Shown one piece after another: positions 1 to 8,254 of a stretch of DNA of 64,000 nt (positions are counted from its first letter, which is position 1; the number at the start of each line of letters is the position of its first letter). The DNA is from Sphingobacterium chuzhouense (GTDB taxonomy: Bacteria > Bacteroidota > Bacteroidia > Sphingobacteriales > Sphingobacteriaceae): positions 908,737 to 972,736 of the forward strand of contig NZ_JACNYL010000003.1 in NCBI RefSeq assembly GCF_014692525.1, read 5' to 3'. The notes under the pieces are model-generated. The model made no database searches and was not told the origin of the DNA. It saw nothing but the letters and a program-made list of their open reading frames with translations. The position numbers and the translations under genes were made by a program.

Positions 1-316
1 ACGCCGAAAATGCGGTGACAATAAATCCTAAATATGGAAGATATACATTATCTGTAGACGCCTCTAATAATTTATATAACACTGCCCCCGGCAAAAAACC
101 AAAACTAATCACATCGGCCAAAGAATCCAACTCCTTCCCAATATCTGATTTAACATGCAGTAGCCGAGCGATCATTCCATCAAAAAAATCAAATATTCCT
201 GAGGCGAGGACACAATAGAACGCCAACAGAAACTCTCCTTTTAATACAAATAGAACACCGATGCAACCACTGAAAAGATTGAGACAAGTTAATGTATTGG
301 GAATATGTTTCTTCAT
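1..316 (-). CDS. pssA: CDP-diacylglycerol--serine O-phosphatidyltransferase, N-terminal part (runs off left edge)
   Basis: Partial gene: the ATG is at 316 and the frame stays open to base 1, giving 105 residues. The translation starts MKKHIPNTLTCLNLFSG and contains the full CDP-alcohol phosphotransferase signature around residues 45-68: a DxxDG pair, AR three residues on, then G and two Asp in D-S-L-A-D spacing. These residues bind the metal and CDP-diacylglycerol. The family makes phosphatidylserine at the inner membrane, the precursor of phosphatidylethanolamine. The NTLTCLNLFSG start fits PssA better than PgsA. It lies downstream of rho on the same strand but is separated from it by a terminator hairpin, so it probably has its own promoter. 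Confidence 0.88.
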   Translation of the reverse strand, partial: MKKHIPNTLTCLNLFSGCIGVLFVLKGEFLLAFYCVLASGIFDFFDGMIARLLHVKSDIGKELDSLADVISFGFLPGAVLYKLLEASTDNVYLPYLGFIVTAFSA

Positions 317-333
317 CACTATATATAAAAAAT

Positions 334-366
334 TTAAGCCACCCTTGAAAACAAAGGATGGCTTAA
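334..366 (-). terminator. Intrinsic terminator after rho
   Basis: An inverted repeat (TTAAGCCA-CCTT against AAGG-TGGCTTAA, about 12 bp with one mismatch) is followed, reading on the minus strand, by AAATTTTTTATATA. It lies between the rho stop (392) and the pssA start (316). Position and U-tract fit factor-independent termination of rho. Confidence 0.8.
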
Positions 367-391
367 AAATAGAAAATATCAAAGGAATTCG

Positions 392-1882
392 CTATTTATT
401 CATGCTAATTAAAAACTCTTCGTTTGATTTGGTTCCGCGCATTTGCGTTAACAGGAATTCCATAGCTTCGGTAGAATTCATGTCAGCTAGGTGATTACGT
501 AGTACCCACATCCGTTGCAATATATCACGATCTACAAGTAGGTCGTCACGACGCGTACTGGAAGCTGTTAAATCGATAGCTGGGAAAATACGTTTGTTAG
601 CCAATTTACGGTCAAGCTGAAGCTCCATATTACCCGTACCTTTAAATTCTTCGAAAATTACATCGTCCATTTTGGAACCCGTATCTGTCAAAGCGGTTGC
701 CAATATAGTCAATGATCCACCTTTCTCGATATTACGTGCCGCTCCGAAGAAACGTTTTGGTCTGTGTAACGCATTAGCATCTACCCCACCCGATAGGATT
801 TTCCCAGATGCTGGAGCAACCGTGTTATATGCCCGAGCCAAACGCGTAATGGAATCTAATAGAATAACCACGTCATGTCCACACTCTACCATTCGCTTTG
901 CTTTCTCCAACACAATATTAGCAATCTTAACGTGACGATCTGCAGGCTCATCAAAAGTAGAAGAAATCACTTCAGCACGTACATTTCTCGCCATATCGGT
1001 CACCTCCTCCGGACGTTCGTCAATCAGCAAGATGATAAGGTAAACCTCTGGATGATTCTTTGCAATCGCATTAGCGACTTCTTTCAATAGATTTGTTTTA
1101 CCAGTTTTAGGTTGCGCCACAATCAATCCACGTTGACCTTTACCGATAGGTGTAAACAAGTCCATAATACGTGTCGAATGGTTACCTGCTCCTAAGTCCA
1201 GATTTAGTTTCTCGTCTGGAAACAAAGGCGTCAAATAATCAAACGGTACCCGATCCCGAATCTCCGCTGGGTTTTGTCCATTGATCGATTCTACTCGAAC
1301 CAAAGGAAAATATTTCTCCCCTTCTTTTGGCGGCCGGATAGAACCGCGTACGTTGTCGCCCGTTTTCAATCCAAATAGTTTAATCTGGGATTGGGAAACG
1401 TAAATATCATCTGGCGATGTTAAATAGTTATAATCCGATGAACGTAAGAAACCATAGCCATCCGGCATAATTTCCAATACACCTTCGTTAACAATAACAT
1501 TATCGAAATCTGTTGGAAGAACCGGAGATGAAGTTTCTGTTTTAGGGGCAGAAGTTGTTTCTTTTTCGCTTGTTACATTGGTTTCAGATTGCGCTTCGGT
1601 TGACGAAGCGTCATCAGCCTTTGGCGAATCAGCAGACAACGTCCTTTTGGTTATTGCCACAGGCTCCGCTTTCACCGCCGTTCTAACCCGCTTTCTCGGC
1701 CTTTCCCCAGCCGAAGCTTCGGCTGTTTTGTCTTGATCTTCTTCGACAGACTGCTTCGCTATAACAGTAATTCGATCGATCAACTCCTGTTTACGCAATT
1801 TATCAGCATCAGTGATGCCTAATACTTTTGCAATCTCGCGTAACTCTGACACGAGTTTGGTGTTTAGTGCATTAATATCCAT
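392..1882 (-). CDS. rho: Transcription termination factor Rho
   Basis: 496 residues, an ATP-dependent hexameric RNA helicase that terminates transcription. Visible in order: an SAP-like Rho_N helical domain (1-43), a low-complexity Lys/Glu/Ser/Thr-rich linker (about 45-125), the cold-shock-type RNA-binding domain ([14 protein letters not shown] at 134-147), Walker A AQPKTGKT (256-263), Walker B DVVILLDS (337-344), Q-loop region near 365-380 and R-loop GSKMDD near 402-407. All catalytic elements are intact. The linker makes it longer than the roughly 420-residue E. coli protein, as is common in Bacteroidota. A terminator follows the gene, and a 592-bp gene-free stretch precedes it that could include a long leader. 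Confidence 0.97.
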   Translation of the reverse strand: MDINALNTKLVSELREIAKVLGITDADKLRKQELIDRITVIAKQSVEEDQDKTAEASAGERPRKRVRTAVKAEPVAITKRTLSADSPKADDASSTEAQSETNVTSEKETTSAPKTETSSPVLPTDFDNVIVNEGVLEIMPDGYGFLRSSDYNYLTSPDDIYVSQSQIKLFGLKTGDNVRGSIRPPKEGEKYFPLVRVESINGQNPAEIRDRVPFDYLTPLFPDEKLNLDLGAGNHSTRIMDLFTPIGKGQRGLIVAQPKTGKTNLLKEVANAIAKNHPEVYLIILLIDERPEEVTDMARNVRAEVISSTFDEPADRHVKIANIVLEKAKRMVECGHDVVILLDSITRLARAYNTVAPASGKILSGGVDANALHRPKRFFGAARNIEKGGSLTILATALTDTGSKMDDVIFEEFKGTGNMELQLDRKLANKRIFPAIDLTASSTRRDDLLVDRDILQRMWVLRNHLADMNSTEAMEFLLTQMRGTKSNEEFLISMNK

Positions 1883-2474
1883 TAACTTTTTACTATGAGA
1901 TATAGGATTTTACTATTTTGAATTCATCCAAATTACATTTCTAGCAAATGCTATATTATTATTTTTTTTTAGATATGCTAAAAATATGATAGAGGTACAT
2001 AACTATTTTACTAATGTAATGTAAGCTATTTCCCCCTCTCTAGGATAAATCTGAGAATTGGCACAAAAATAACATAACATTTGTATATTCAAAGAAAATT
2101 TATAAAATATTTTTTTTGAGGCTGACCGTTCGCAACGAACTAGGATCTAAGATTCCTAGACAACCATTACTATAACGCTTATAATCCAAATTTGTTTTAA
2201 CAGCTAGATGAAAAAGAGTTTTTTCAAAACCTTAAAGCATATTGTACAAAATACACTAAGCTTTAAAAAAAATTACAACACAAAAAAACCGCCTTAATAA
2301 CCCATTAAAGGATCTTTTTTCAGAAAAAAGGCTTTTATTTTTTTATATCGGTTTATTTTTTAATATCTAAAATTCTTGTTTTTAAACAGAAACACGTATT
2401 TTCGGGCAAGTATTAGCAAAAAATTAAAAAGTAAATTAGCAACAAAAACATAACACAATAAAACCAAATCTATA
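1883..2474. other. Gene-free interval between rho and a divergent kinase gene
   Basis: 592 bp with no credible reading frame. Most of it is very AT-rich. One GC-richer island at about 2117-2165 holds two adjoining hairpins: GTTCG-caa-CGAAC at 2128-2140 and CTAGGA...TCCTAG at 2140-2159. A further set of short inverted repeats at about 2290-2335 ends in a T-rich run on the plus strand. The interval could hold the rho leader (minus strand), the promoter of the kinase gene, or a small RNA on the plus strand. Nothing matches a known RNA family that I recognise. Confidence 0.5.
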
Positions 2475-3332
2475 ATGATAATCATTGCGGACGGAGGATC
2501 GACAAAAACAAACTGGTGTTTGTTAGATGACTCAAACAAAAAGATATACTTCAACACAGAGGGTTATAACCCCTATTTTGTCGACAGTGAGTATATTGTT
2601 AATTCACTAAAAAAAGGACTACCCAGTGATTTGCCTTTCGAAAAGATTACCGAAGTAAATTATTACGGAGCGGGGGTACATAACGAGGAGAAAGCTAAAA
2701 TTGTCGAAATGGCGATGCAAAAAGTATTTCCGAATGCCAAGGTAGAAGTTGGTCACGATCTGCTTGCCGCCGCACGCGCATTACTTGCGGATCAACCCGG
2801 TTTCGCGGCGATTTTGGGAACGGGCACCAACACATGTATCTATGACGGAGAGAAAATAACCCATAACATTGATTCTGCTGCATATATATTAGGAGACGAA
2901 GGGAGCGGAAGTTTTATAGGAAAGAAATTGCTAACAGACTTTATCCGTGGGCTCATGCCAGAAGCGGTTGAAAAATTGTTTTTTGAAACATATAAACTAA
3001 CCCCTGATGAAATCATGGACAACGTTTATACAAAACCCCTAGCTAATCGGTTCTGTGCTAGTTTCAGCAAATTTGTATATGATAACAACGTCAATATCGA
3101 GTATACACGCGGTATAGTGGAAGAGGCTTTTGATACATTCTTTAAGAATCTAGTTAGCAAATACCCCGATTATCAGAAGCATACTTTCAATTGTATTGGT
3201 TCTGTGGCCTATAATTTCCGCAATGTTTTAGAAGAGACGGCTAAGCGCTATGGAATGGAAGTTGGTAAGATCATACGCTCGCCAATAGATGATTTGGTGG
3301 TATACCACATCAATAGAACAACGAAGAATTAA
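2475..3332 (+). CDS. BadF/BadG-type N-acetylglucosamine kinase-like protein
   Basis: 285 residues of the ASKHA sugar-kinase/ATPase fold. The N-terminal phosphate-1 loop is ADGGSTKTNW (about 5-14). The phosphate-2 region LGTGTNTCIYDG and the adenosine region YILGDEGSGSFIGKKL follow at about 115-155. This is the BadF/BadG/BcrA/BcrD family that includes mammalian-type GlcNAc kinase. In Bacteroidota such proteins are usually annotated as N-acetylglucosamine kinases that recycle cell-wall amino sugars, but the substrate is not fixed by the motifs. It is cytoplasmic (no signal peptide). A paralogue of nearly equal length lies 4 kb away at 7279-8142. It converges on the UPF0173 gene, with a REP-like hairpin between them. 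Confidence 0.85.
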   Translation: MIIIADGGSTKTNWCLLDDSNKKIYFNTEGYNPYFVDSEYIVNSLKKGLPSDLPFEKITEVNYYGAGVHNEEKAKIVEMAMQKVFPNAKVEVGHDLLAAARALLADQPGFAAILGTGTNTCIYDGEKITHNIDSAAYILGDEGSGSFIGKKLLTDFIRGLMPEAVEKLFFETYKLTPDEIMDNVYTKPLANRFCASFSKFVYDNNVNIEYTRGIVEEAFDTFFKNLVSKYPDYQKHTFNCIGSVAYNFRNVLEETAKRYGMEVGKIIRSPIDDLVVYHINRTTKN

Positions 3333-3343
3333 TAATATTTTTT

Positions 3344-3371
3344 GTAGAGACGAGCAATTGCCCGTCTCTAC
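3344..3371. repeat. REP-like palindrome between convergent genes
   Basis: GTAGAGACG at 3344-3352 and CGTCTCTAC at 3363-3371 form a perfect 9-bp stem around a GAGCAATTGCC-type loop. There is no proper U-tract on either strand, so it is a weak terminator. The GTAGAGACG/CGTCTCTAC form resembles short dispersed palindromes known in other bacteria. It is the only copy I see in this window. Confidence 0.55.
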
Positions 3372-3375
3372 GTCT

Positions 3376-4059
3376 TTATAATGCGATCGATTCACCAATT
3401 TTCGGCAAGTGCAAATGCAATCCGTTTGCTTCAAATTTCTGCTTAGCCTCTTCCATATCGATATGAATAGGCGGGAAAGTATTATAATGCACTCCAATAA
3501 TATTTTTGCAATTTACAAATTGGGCAGCTTTAATAGCATCGTCAACGTCCATTGTATAATGCCCGCCAATAGGCAGAAACGCCCAATCTAGTTGTAAATC
3601 TTCCAATAACTTCATCTCCAACGTTAAAGCCGTATCCCCTGCAAAATAGATTTTCTTATCACCCACAAAAAACACATACCCTACTGGCACACCTGCATAA
3701 TCTCCCTCGGGTGTACTGTTGGTATGCAGCGCATAAACCATTTTTACCTTTCCAAAAGGTAAAGAAAGCGTACCACCAAAATTATATTCTATAACTTTGT
3801 CGTCCGGCACCCCTTGTTTTCTCACCCACGCTGCAGTCTCCACAACGGCCACAACCGTGGCACCGCTATTCGATTGAATATTTTTCATGTCTGCCACATG
3901 GTCTTCATGGCAGTGCGTTAAAAAAATATAATCAGGTTTTAAAACGTTGACATCAATATCTTTTGCCAACGGATTATACGTAATAAAAGGATCTAACAAT
4001 ACTTTACTTCCGTTGAAATCAAACGCGGCACATGACTGTCCATAATAAGTAACTTCCAT
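3376..4059 (-). CDS. UPF0173 metal-dependent hydrolase (metallo-beta-lactamase fold)
   Basis: 227 residues, close to the usual 225-230 of the UPF0173/YtkL family. The metal-binding motif reads LTHCHEDHV near residue 47-55 (HxHxDH), with further ligands in FAGDTALT and the late IGVHYNTFPP motif. The family is cytosolic, and its physiological substrate is not established. ATG start; upstream is a 68-bp spacer containing short decayed direct repeats, then ybaB on the same strand, so the two may be co-transcribed. Confidence 0.9.
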   Translation of the reverse strand: MEVTYYGQSCAAFDFNGSKVLLDPFITYNPLAKDIDVNVLKPDYIFLTHCHEDHVADMKNIQSNSGATVVAVVETAAWVRKQGVPDDKVIEYNFGGTLSLPFGKVKMVYALHTNSTPEGDYAGVPVGYVFFVGDKKIYFAGDTALTLEMKLLEDLQLDWAFLPIGGHYTMDVDDAIKAAQFVNCKNIIGVHYNTFPPIHIDMEEAKQKFEANGLHLHLPKIGESIAL

Positions 4060-4062
4060 TTC

Positions 4063-4126
4063 TTTTTAGATATTCGTAATTCGTAATCAGAGCTTATTGC
4101 TAATCTCTAGTTTCCGGTCTCCAATC
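4063..4126. repeat. Short direct repeats in a small intergenic spacer
   Basis: ATTCGTA occurs twice in tandem near 4072-4085, and AATCTCTA followed by TTTCC occurs twice near 4101-4135. Simple repeats of this kind are frequent in spacer DNA of this group. No function is implied. Confidence 0.5.
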
Positions 4127-4127
4127 T

Positions 4128-4445
4128 CTATTTCCCAAATAAATTTCCCAAGCCGCCAAGACCGCCAAGTAAATCTTGTGACACGACTTGCATTTCCGCC
4201 TGGCTAACGTTTTCTGCTTGCTGCAAAGCTTTATTCAATGCGACGACCAGCAGCTCCTCCAATTCCTCTTTATCGTCGAGCTGCTTAAGAAACTCGTCAT
4301 CAATGGTAACTTCTCTTATTTCTTTACTAGCCGAAGCTACGACTCTCACTTTACCACCTTCTGTTTCTCCAAAAACAGAAATACTATCTAAACGCTTTTT
4401 TACTTCTTCGGCCTTTTGCTGCGCCTGAAACAATTTGTCAAACAT
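4128..4445 (-). CDS. YbaB/EbfC family nucleoid-associated protein
   Basis: 105 residues. The start MFDKLFQAQQKAEEVKKRL and the central block GGKVRVVASASKEIREVTIDDEFL are typical of YbaB/EbfC proteins, small dimers that bind DNA and organise the nucleoid. The C-terminus is Gly/Leu-rich (LLGGLGGLGNLFGK), as in many family members. The start is supported by a purine-rich GAGGGATAG just upstream. In many genomes ybaB sits next to dnaX/recR, but not here. It is divergent from the 4536 gene. Confidence 0.93.
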   Translation of the reverse strand: MFDKLFQAQQKAEEVKKRLDSISVFGETEGGKVRVVASASKEIREVTIDDEFLKQLDDKEELEELLVVALNKALQQAENVSQAEMQVVSQDLLGGLGGLGNLFGK

Positions 4446-4535
4446 AATCTATCCCTCGTTTTATGATGCAATTTACGAAACCTATGACATAGGGACAAAA
4501 AAGAACAAACAAAAACTTAACTTTACAGCAACTTA

Positions 4536-5048
4536 ATGAGCGCAACATACATGCAAAATCTTAACTTTTATAATACGTTACTTAAAAATATGCAACAAAC
4601 TCAGCCGAATTTGGCTGAACATTTGGATGAAGAGATCAATATCCTCATACACAAACTTAAATTCATTCCCGAAGATCAACGCCCTTCGGTTCTTATACTG
4701 GAACAGAAAACAGGTTTTCAACCCCTATTTAATGAACAACTTGGGGATAGCATAGCTATTGCAGGAGGAAAACTGCTTACAGAGAAATACGATAATCCAT
4801 CCTTATTATTCATTGTTCAAGAAAACGACAAACTCTATACAGATGTACCCGCTCTTCTTTTAGACGAAATATTAAGTAGAACGGACGCCGTACAATCAAA
4901 TAATGTATATATTATTCAAAAAAGAAATTTTGGAATGGAGAGCAGCGATTTTCTACATGATTTAGAAATATGTGCAGAGATTGTACAACCAAAATATTTT
5001 ATTTACGGACGAAAAGGAACGGATTGGGTTCAGTTCGATATAGCATAA
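4536..5048 (+). CDS. Conserved hypothetical protein, possibly a leaderless periplasmic-binding-protein-like domain
   Basis: 170 residues with no signal peptide or membrane segment. An N-terminal helical part (1-45) is followed by an alternating strand/helix part: PSVLILE, GDSIAIAGGKLLTEKY, PSLLFIVQENDKL, ALLLDEILSR, NNVYIIQKRNFG, LEICAEIVQPKYF. The order and spacing recall one lobe of the BtuF/FepB helical-backbone binding fold, but the protein is too short for two lobes and would be cytoplasmic. I do not recognise a named family. A strong hairpin overlaps its stop codon. Confidence 0.7.
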   Translation: MSATYMQNLNFYNTLLKNMQQTQPNLAEHLDEEINILIHKLKFIPEDQRPSVLILEQKTGFQPLFNEQLGDSIAIAGGKLLTEKYDNPSLLFIVQENDKLYTDVPALLLDEILSRTDAVQSNNVYIIQKRNFGMESSDFLHDLEICAEIVQPKYFIYGRKGTDWVQFDIA

Positions 5049-5083
5049 AAAAGGCGATAGGCCCTTTTTTTATGCTATATCGA
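5036..5083. terminator. Bidirectional terminator
   Basis: CGATATAGCAT at 5036-5046, then A-run and GG, mirrored by CC, T-run and ATGCTATATCG to 5083, with one bulge and a short loop. The A/T runs flanking the GC core make it work on both strands. It ends the 4536 gene (its stop codon lies inside the stem) and the convergent gene at 5090. Confidence 0.85.
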
Positions 5084-5089
5084 TTTTTT

Positions 5090-6058
5090 CTAAAACATAA
5101 ATTTTTTTCGCAAAATTGCATATAGTTTCTCTACTGTTTGTGGTTTATCTGCCCAGTTATTTTTCAATGCGTAATTTGTCTGTAAAAAAGTATCCGCTTC
5201 CGCAAAAGTAGCATATCGATTCAAAAGTTCGATTGCTTCACTATATGCTAGTGAGTAACCATTAAATAAATCTTTAATAAACAACAGTTTGTCGTTCAGA
5301 CTGATGGAAGACTTCAGATCCACTATTTTATCTTTATCCCCTCCTGTCGGAGCCGAGGATGTCGAGCTCGATACTGCTGTTGCTGTGATTGCTCCTGTTT
5401 TACGTTGCTGTTGAAGAATTTCATTCAATGTCAATGGACGTGTCGGTTTCTCTTCCTCAGTATCCGGTATACTTTGGCTTTCTTCCAATACAATTTCCTT
5501 GGGTTTTTCTATAACTTCGTTAACAACAACCTCCGGTTTCGAGTCTTCAACGGGCTCTTGTTGAAACTTAATTTCTTCCTGCCTGAAGCTTTCGGGCTCC
5601 TCTGCTACTTGATGAGGTTGCTCTCCTTTTTCAATAGGTGTCGATTGTATTTGTGGTGCCAACGGCTCCTCTTCGTCTGCCGCAATATGCTGCGGATTTT
5701 CTTCCAATGGAGGTACCTCCGTCTGTGTTTGTTCGGCAACCCGAGGTTTCTCATCTATTGAACCAGATTCGCCACTACTTTGTCTCTGGTCGTTCTGAAC
5801 TGCTTCTACAGCGTCCACTTCTGACTGTTGCTCTTCTATCGATGGGACTTCCTGAATCTCCCCCTCCCCTCCTGTCGTTGCCGTTAATTTTCGTAGTACC
5901 TCGATATGGCTCGTTAAAAATTTAGCCTTTGCTTCCAATAATAACAAGACTTCATCTGATTCTACTATATTTTTATCTGATAATATTGTATAATCATCGT
6001 TAATCTCCACCAACAGTTCCCCTACTTTTGAAAATATAGATTCCTTTGTATATGCCAT
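5090..6058 (-). CDS. Hypothetical acidic low-complexity protein with conserved ends
   Basis: 322 residues from the ATG at 6058, chosen because a GAGGTG ribosome-binding site precedes it by 6 bases; the frame extends ten codons further upstream without such a site. Residues 1-55 ([20 protein letters not shown] onward) and the last 70 ([20 protein letters not shown] onward) look folded and helical. Between them, about 60-215, is a Glu/Gln/Pro/Val-rich acidic spacer, probably disordered. There is no signal peptide or membrane helix, so it is cytoplasmic. I do not recognise the family and assign no function. The design, two helical modules on a long acidic tether, is similar to scaffold or regulatory proteins. 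Confidence 0.75.
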   Translation of the reverse strand: MAYTKESIFSKVGELLVEINDDYTILSDKNIVESDEVLLLLEAKAKFLTSHIEVLRKLTATTGGEGEIQEVPSIEEQQSEVDAVEAVQNDQRQSSGESGSIDEKPRVAEQTQTEVPPLEENPQHIAADEEEPLAPQIQSTPIEKGEQPHQVAEEPESFRQEEIKFQQEPVEDSKPEVVVNEVIEKPKEIVLEESQSIPDTEEEKPTRPLTLNEILQQQRKTGAITATAVSSSTSSAPTGGDKDKIVDLKSSISLNDKLLFIKDLFNGYSLAYSEAIELLNRYATFAEADTFLQTNYALKNNWADKPQTVEKLYAILRKKFMF

Positions 6059-6152
6059 TTTTACACCTCGTTTTTTGATATAGAACACTCAAATTTAAGA
6101 TATAATTTCGATATTAGCACAGATTATAGGGAAGAATAATTTAAAGAATCCC

Positions 6153-6743
6153 ATGCTATTTTCCGAACATAGTTTTATCCTAAAGAATAAACAAGCAGGC
6201 AGCATAGAAGTCATCTGTGGCTCTATGTTTTCCGGTAAAACGGAAGAGCTGATCCGACGGATGAAAAGAGCACAATTTGCTAAGCTGCCCATAGAGATAT
6301 TTAAGCCGGCCATGGACATTCGTTACGCCGATCATGCCATTGTATCGCACGATAGTAACAGCATTCCGTCAATACCGATCGCACATTCCTCGGCCATTTT
6401 ACTATTGAGCAATGAAACAAAGGTTGTTGGTATTGATGAGGCTCAATTTTTTGATGATGAACTTCCGCACGTTTGTGTGCAGCTGGCCAATAGAGGTATC
6501 CGCGTCATTGTAGCGGGATTAGACATGGATTATAAGGGACTTCCTTTCGGCCCTGTTCCGGCCCTCATGGCAATGGCTGAACATGTTACGAAGGTATACG
6601 CTGTCTGTGTGCAGTGTGGTGCACCCGCGACCTATTCCTACCGGATAACAACAAGTGAAGATCGTATACTTCTAGGGGAGAAAAACAACTATGAGCCACG
6701 TTGCCGTACATGCTATTTTGGATTACGGGACGAAAACCTATAA
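6153..6743 (+). CDS. tdk: Thymidine kinase, class II
   Basis: 196 residues. Phosphorylates thymidine to dTMP with ATP in nucleotide salvage. P-loop GSMFSGKT at 23-30, DEAQFFDD near 95-102 carrying the catalytic/Walker B acid, and the structural zinc site from CVQCG and CRTC pairs near the C-terminus, all intact. Length matches the family. The last 6 bases overlap the convergent glutathione peroxidase gene. Confidence 0.95.
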   Translation: MLFSEHSFILKNKQAGSIEVICGSMFSGKTEELIRRMKRAQFAKLPIEIFKPAMDIRYADHAIVSHDSNSIPSIPIAHSSAILLLSNETKVVGIDEAQFFDDELPHVCVQLANRGIRVIVAGLDMDYKGLPFGPVPALMAMAEHVTKVYAVCVQCGAPATYSYRITTSEDRILLGEKNNYEPRCRTCYFGLRDENL

Positions 6744-7253
6744 ATTACTAGTAATCGCTTTGTCCAATGGGTTCGTACGAGAGCGATAGCGATGTGTTAA
6801 CTTCCCATCTTTATTGATCAAAAACTTCTCAAAATTCCATTTAATATCTCCTGTAAAATCAGGATTTTCCTGTGTAGTCAAAAACTTAAACAAGGGATTG
6901 ATATCCTTCCCTTTCACATTAATTTTTTCAGACAATAAAAAAGTGACCCCGTAATTTTTTTCACAGAAATCTTGGATTTCCGCATTACTATCAAGTTCCT
7001 GCCCGCCGAAGTTATCAGATGGGAAACCGATAATCACCAAATTGTGACCATACTGCTCATGCATAGCCTGTAAATCTTTATATTGCTTGGTGAAGCCACA
7101 TTTTGAAGCCGTATTGACAATTAATATATTTTTGCCCCTAAATTCCGACATCTTCACTTCTCTGCCATCGATGGATGTGAAACTGAAATCATAAATCGAC
7201 GCCGTCGGGGACATCATCGAAGCCCATAATATTATACTCGCTATTATTTTCAT
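6738..7253 (-). CDS. Glutathione peroxidase family thiol peroxidase, exported
   Basis: 171 residues. The family reduces peroxides. The active-site motif NTASKCGFT has Cys52 in place of selenocysteine. The resolving-region motif [10 protein letters not shown] and the late WNFEKFLI complete the Cys/Gln/Trp catalytic set. Most bacterial Cys-type members depend on thioredoxin rather than glutathione. The first 19 residues ([19 protein letters not shown]) look like a signal peptide, so it likely works in the periplasm. It is 25 bp downstream of the kinase at 7279 on the same strand and overlaps tdk convergently. Confidence 0.92.
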   Translation of the reverse strand: MKIIASIILWASMMSPTASIYDFSFTSIDGREVKMSEFRGKNILIVNTASKCGFTKQYKDLQAMHEQYGHNLVIIGFPSDNFGGQELDSNAEIQDFCEKNYGVTFLLSEKINVKGKDINPLFKFLTTQENPDFTGDIKWNFEKFLINKDGKLTHRYRSRTNPLDKAITSNL

Positions 7254-7278
7254 CTGTATCTAATTTATTCTCCCTTCT

Positions 7279-8142
7279 TCACTTAATGATCAGTTTTGTT
7301 TCTCTTTCAACAACAAAATGGAATAATTGTTCTATCGGATTACTTAAAATCGATCCTACACGAACACCCAATACCTCGCATACTTCACGTAACTGTAAAT
7401 CAAAATGGTAGGCAATACCGCCTACAAAGTTAACTTTATACTCCCAAAAGTCTGGATATGTAATAACATGCGTACGGATAAATTCATCAAATCCATTTTT
7501 TAACAACGCGTCGATATAGGGATGCAATCTATTTTCGGCCATGAATTCTACAAAGGATGCCAGATAGGCATTGGGACGGTCTTTTTGATATACATTTTTT
7601 ATGACGATATCTTTATTGACACGATATTTCTCTGCGAATTTTTTAGTTAGGTCTTTCGGCATCTTCTCGTAAAGGAAATCTACGATAAGCCGCTTCCCTA
7701 ACCAAGCGCCCGATCCCTCATCGCCTAGCACATATCCCACTCCATGTACACTTGGATGCAATTCTTCACCATCGTAATAGCCTATATCTGACCCTGTACC
7801 TATCGTACAAACATACCCTTTATTGTGTCCGCAGGTAGCATAGGCACATCCTAACATATCACTTTCAACAGAAATAAATGCGGTTGGAAAAATTTCCGTC
7901 AGTGCATTGGAAACGATCTCCCGTCTATCGGGTGTGACACATCCGGCTCCAAAAAAATAAACTTCATGAATTTCGCTCGCATAGGGCAATATTTCAGGAA
8001 CTTCCTGCATTACCCGGGCAATTTCTTTCTCATTTACAAAAAATGGATTCAATCCTTTTGTACGAAAAGATAAAGGTGCACTGTCTGGCAAATTAAGCAT
8101 CCAATCAGAACTGGAAGAACCACTATCTGCAACTAAAATCAT
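7279..8142 (-). CDS. BadF/BadG-type kinase-like protein, second paralogue
   Basis: 287 residues, collinear with the protein at 2475-3332: N-terminal ADSGSSSSDWMLN, FFGAGC, IGTGSDIGYYDGEE and YVLGDEGSGAWLGKRL. The phosphate-1 loop differs from its paralogue: GSSSSDW here against GSTKTNW there, so the Thr-Lys-Thr is replaced by Ser-Ser-Ser. The Asp and Gly that matter most in this fold are kept, so activity is plausible. Predicted cytoplasmic sugar kinase or ATPase of unproven substrate, perhaps an amino sugar or muropeptide sugar. ATG at 8142; probably co-transcribed with the peroxidase gene. Confidence 0.83.
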   Translation of the reverse strand: MILVADSGSSSSDWMLNLPDSAPLSFRTKGLNPFFVNEKEIARVMQEVPEILPYASEIHEVYFFGAGCVTPDRREIVSNALTEIFPTAFISVESDMLGCAYATCGHNKGYVCTIGTGSDIGYYDGEELHPSVHGVGYVLGDEGSGAWLGKRLIVDFLYEKMPKDLTKKFAEKYRVNKDIVIKNVYQKDRPNAYLASFVEFMAENRLHPYIDALLKNGFDEFIRTHVITYPDFWEYKVNFVGGIAYHFDLQLREVCEVLGVRVGSILSNPIEQLFHFVVERETKLIIK

Positions 8143-8204
8143 ATATGCTGTTTAAATTTATATTGTGCATCCCAAAGATAACAATTTTTCGTGTATAAAA
8201 TACT

Positions 8205-8236
8205 TTTGAAGCTTTGCTTCAATCTGTGTAGCTTTG
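8205..8236 (+). promoter_or_regulatory. Bacteroidota-type promoter for the M61 peptidase
   Basis: TTTG at 8205-8208 and TAGCTTTG at 8229-8236, separated by 20 bases, match the -33 TTTG / -7 TAnnTTTG pattern of the group's primary sigma factor. The predicted start of transcription is near 8243, about 12 bases before the ATG. Confidence 0.6.
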
Positions 8237-8254
8237 CGATAAAATCAGCAGATC

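Noticed and set aside
2117..2165. tRNA gene suggested by adjoining hairpins
   Set aside because: No TTCRA loop, no acceptor stem pairing and wrong arm spacing.
5405..5761. 118-codon open frame on the plus strand
   Set aside because: It lies opposite the acidic low-complexity part of the 5090-6058 gene; its Leu/Phe/Arg-rich composition is the mirror of the Glu/Gln codons there, with no recognisable domain.
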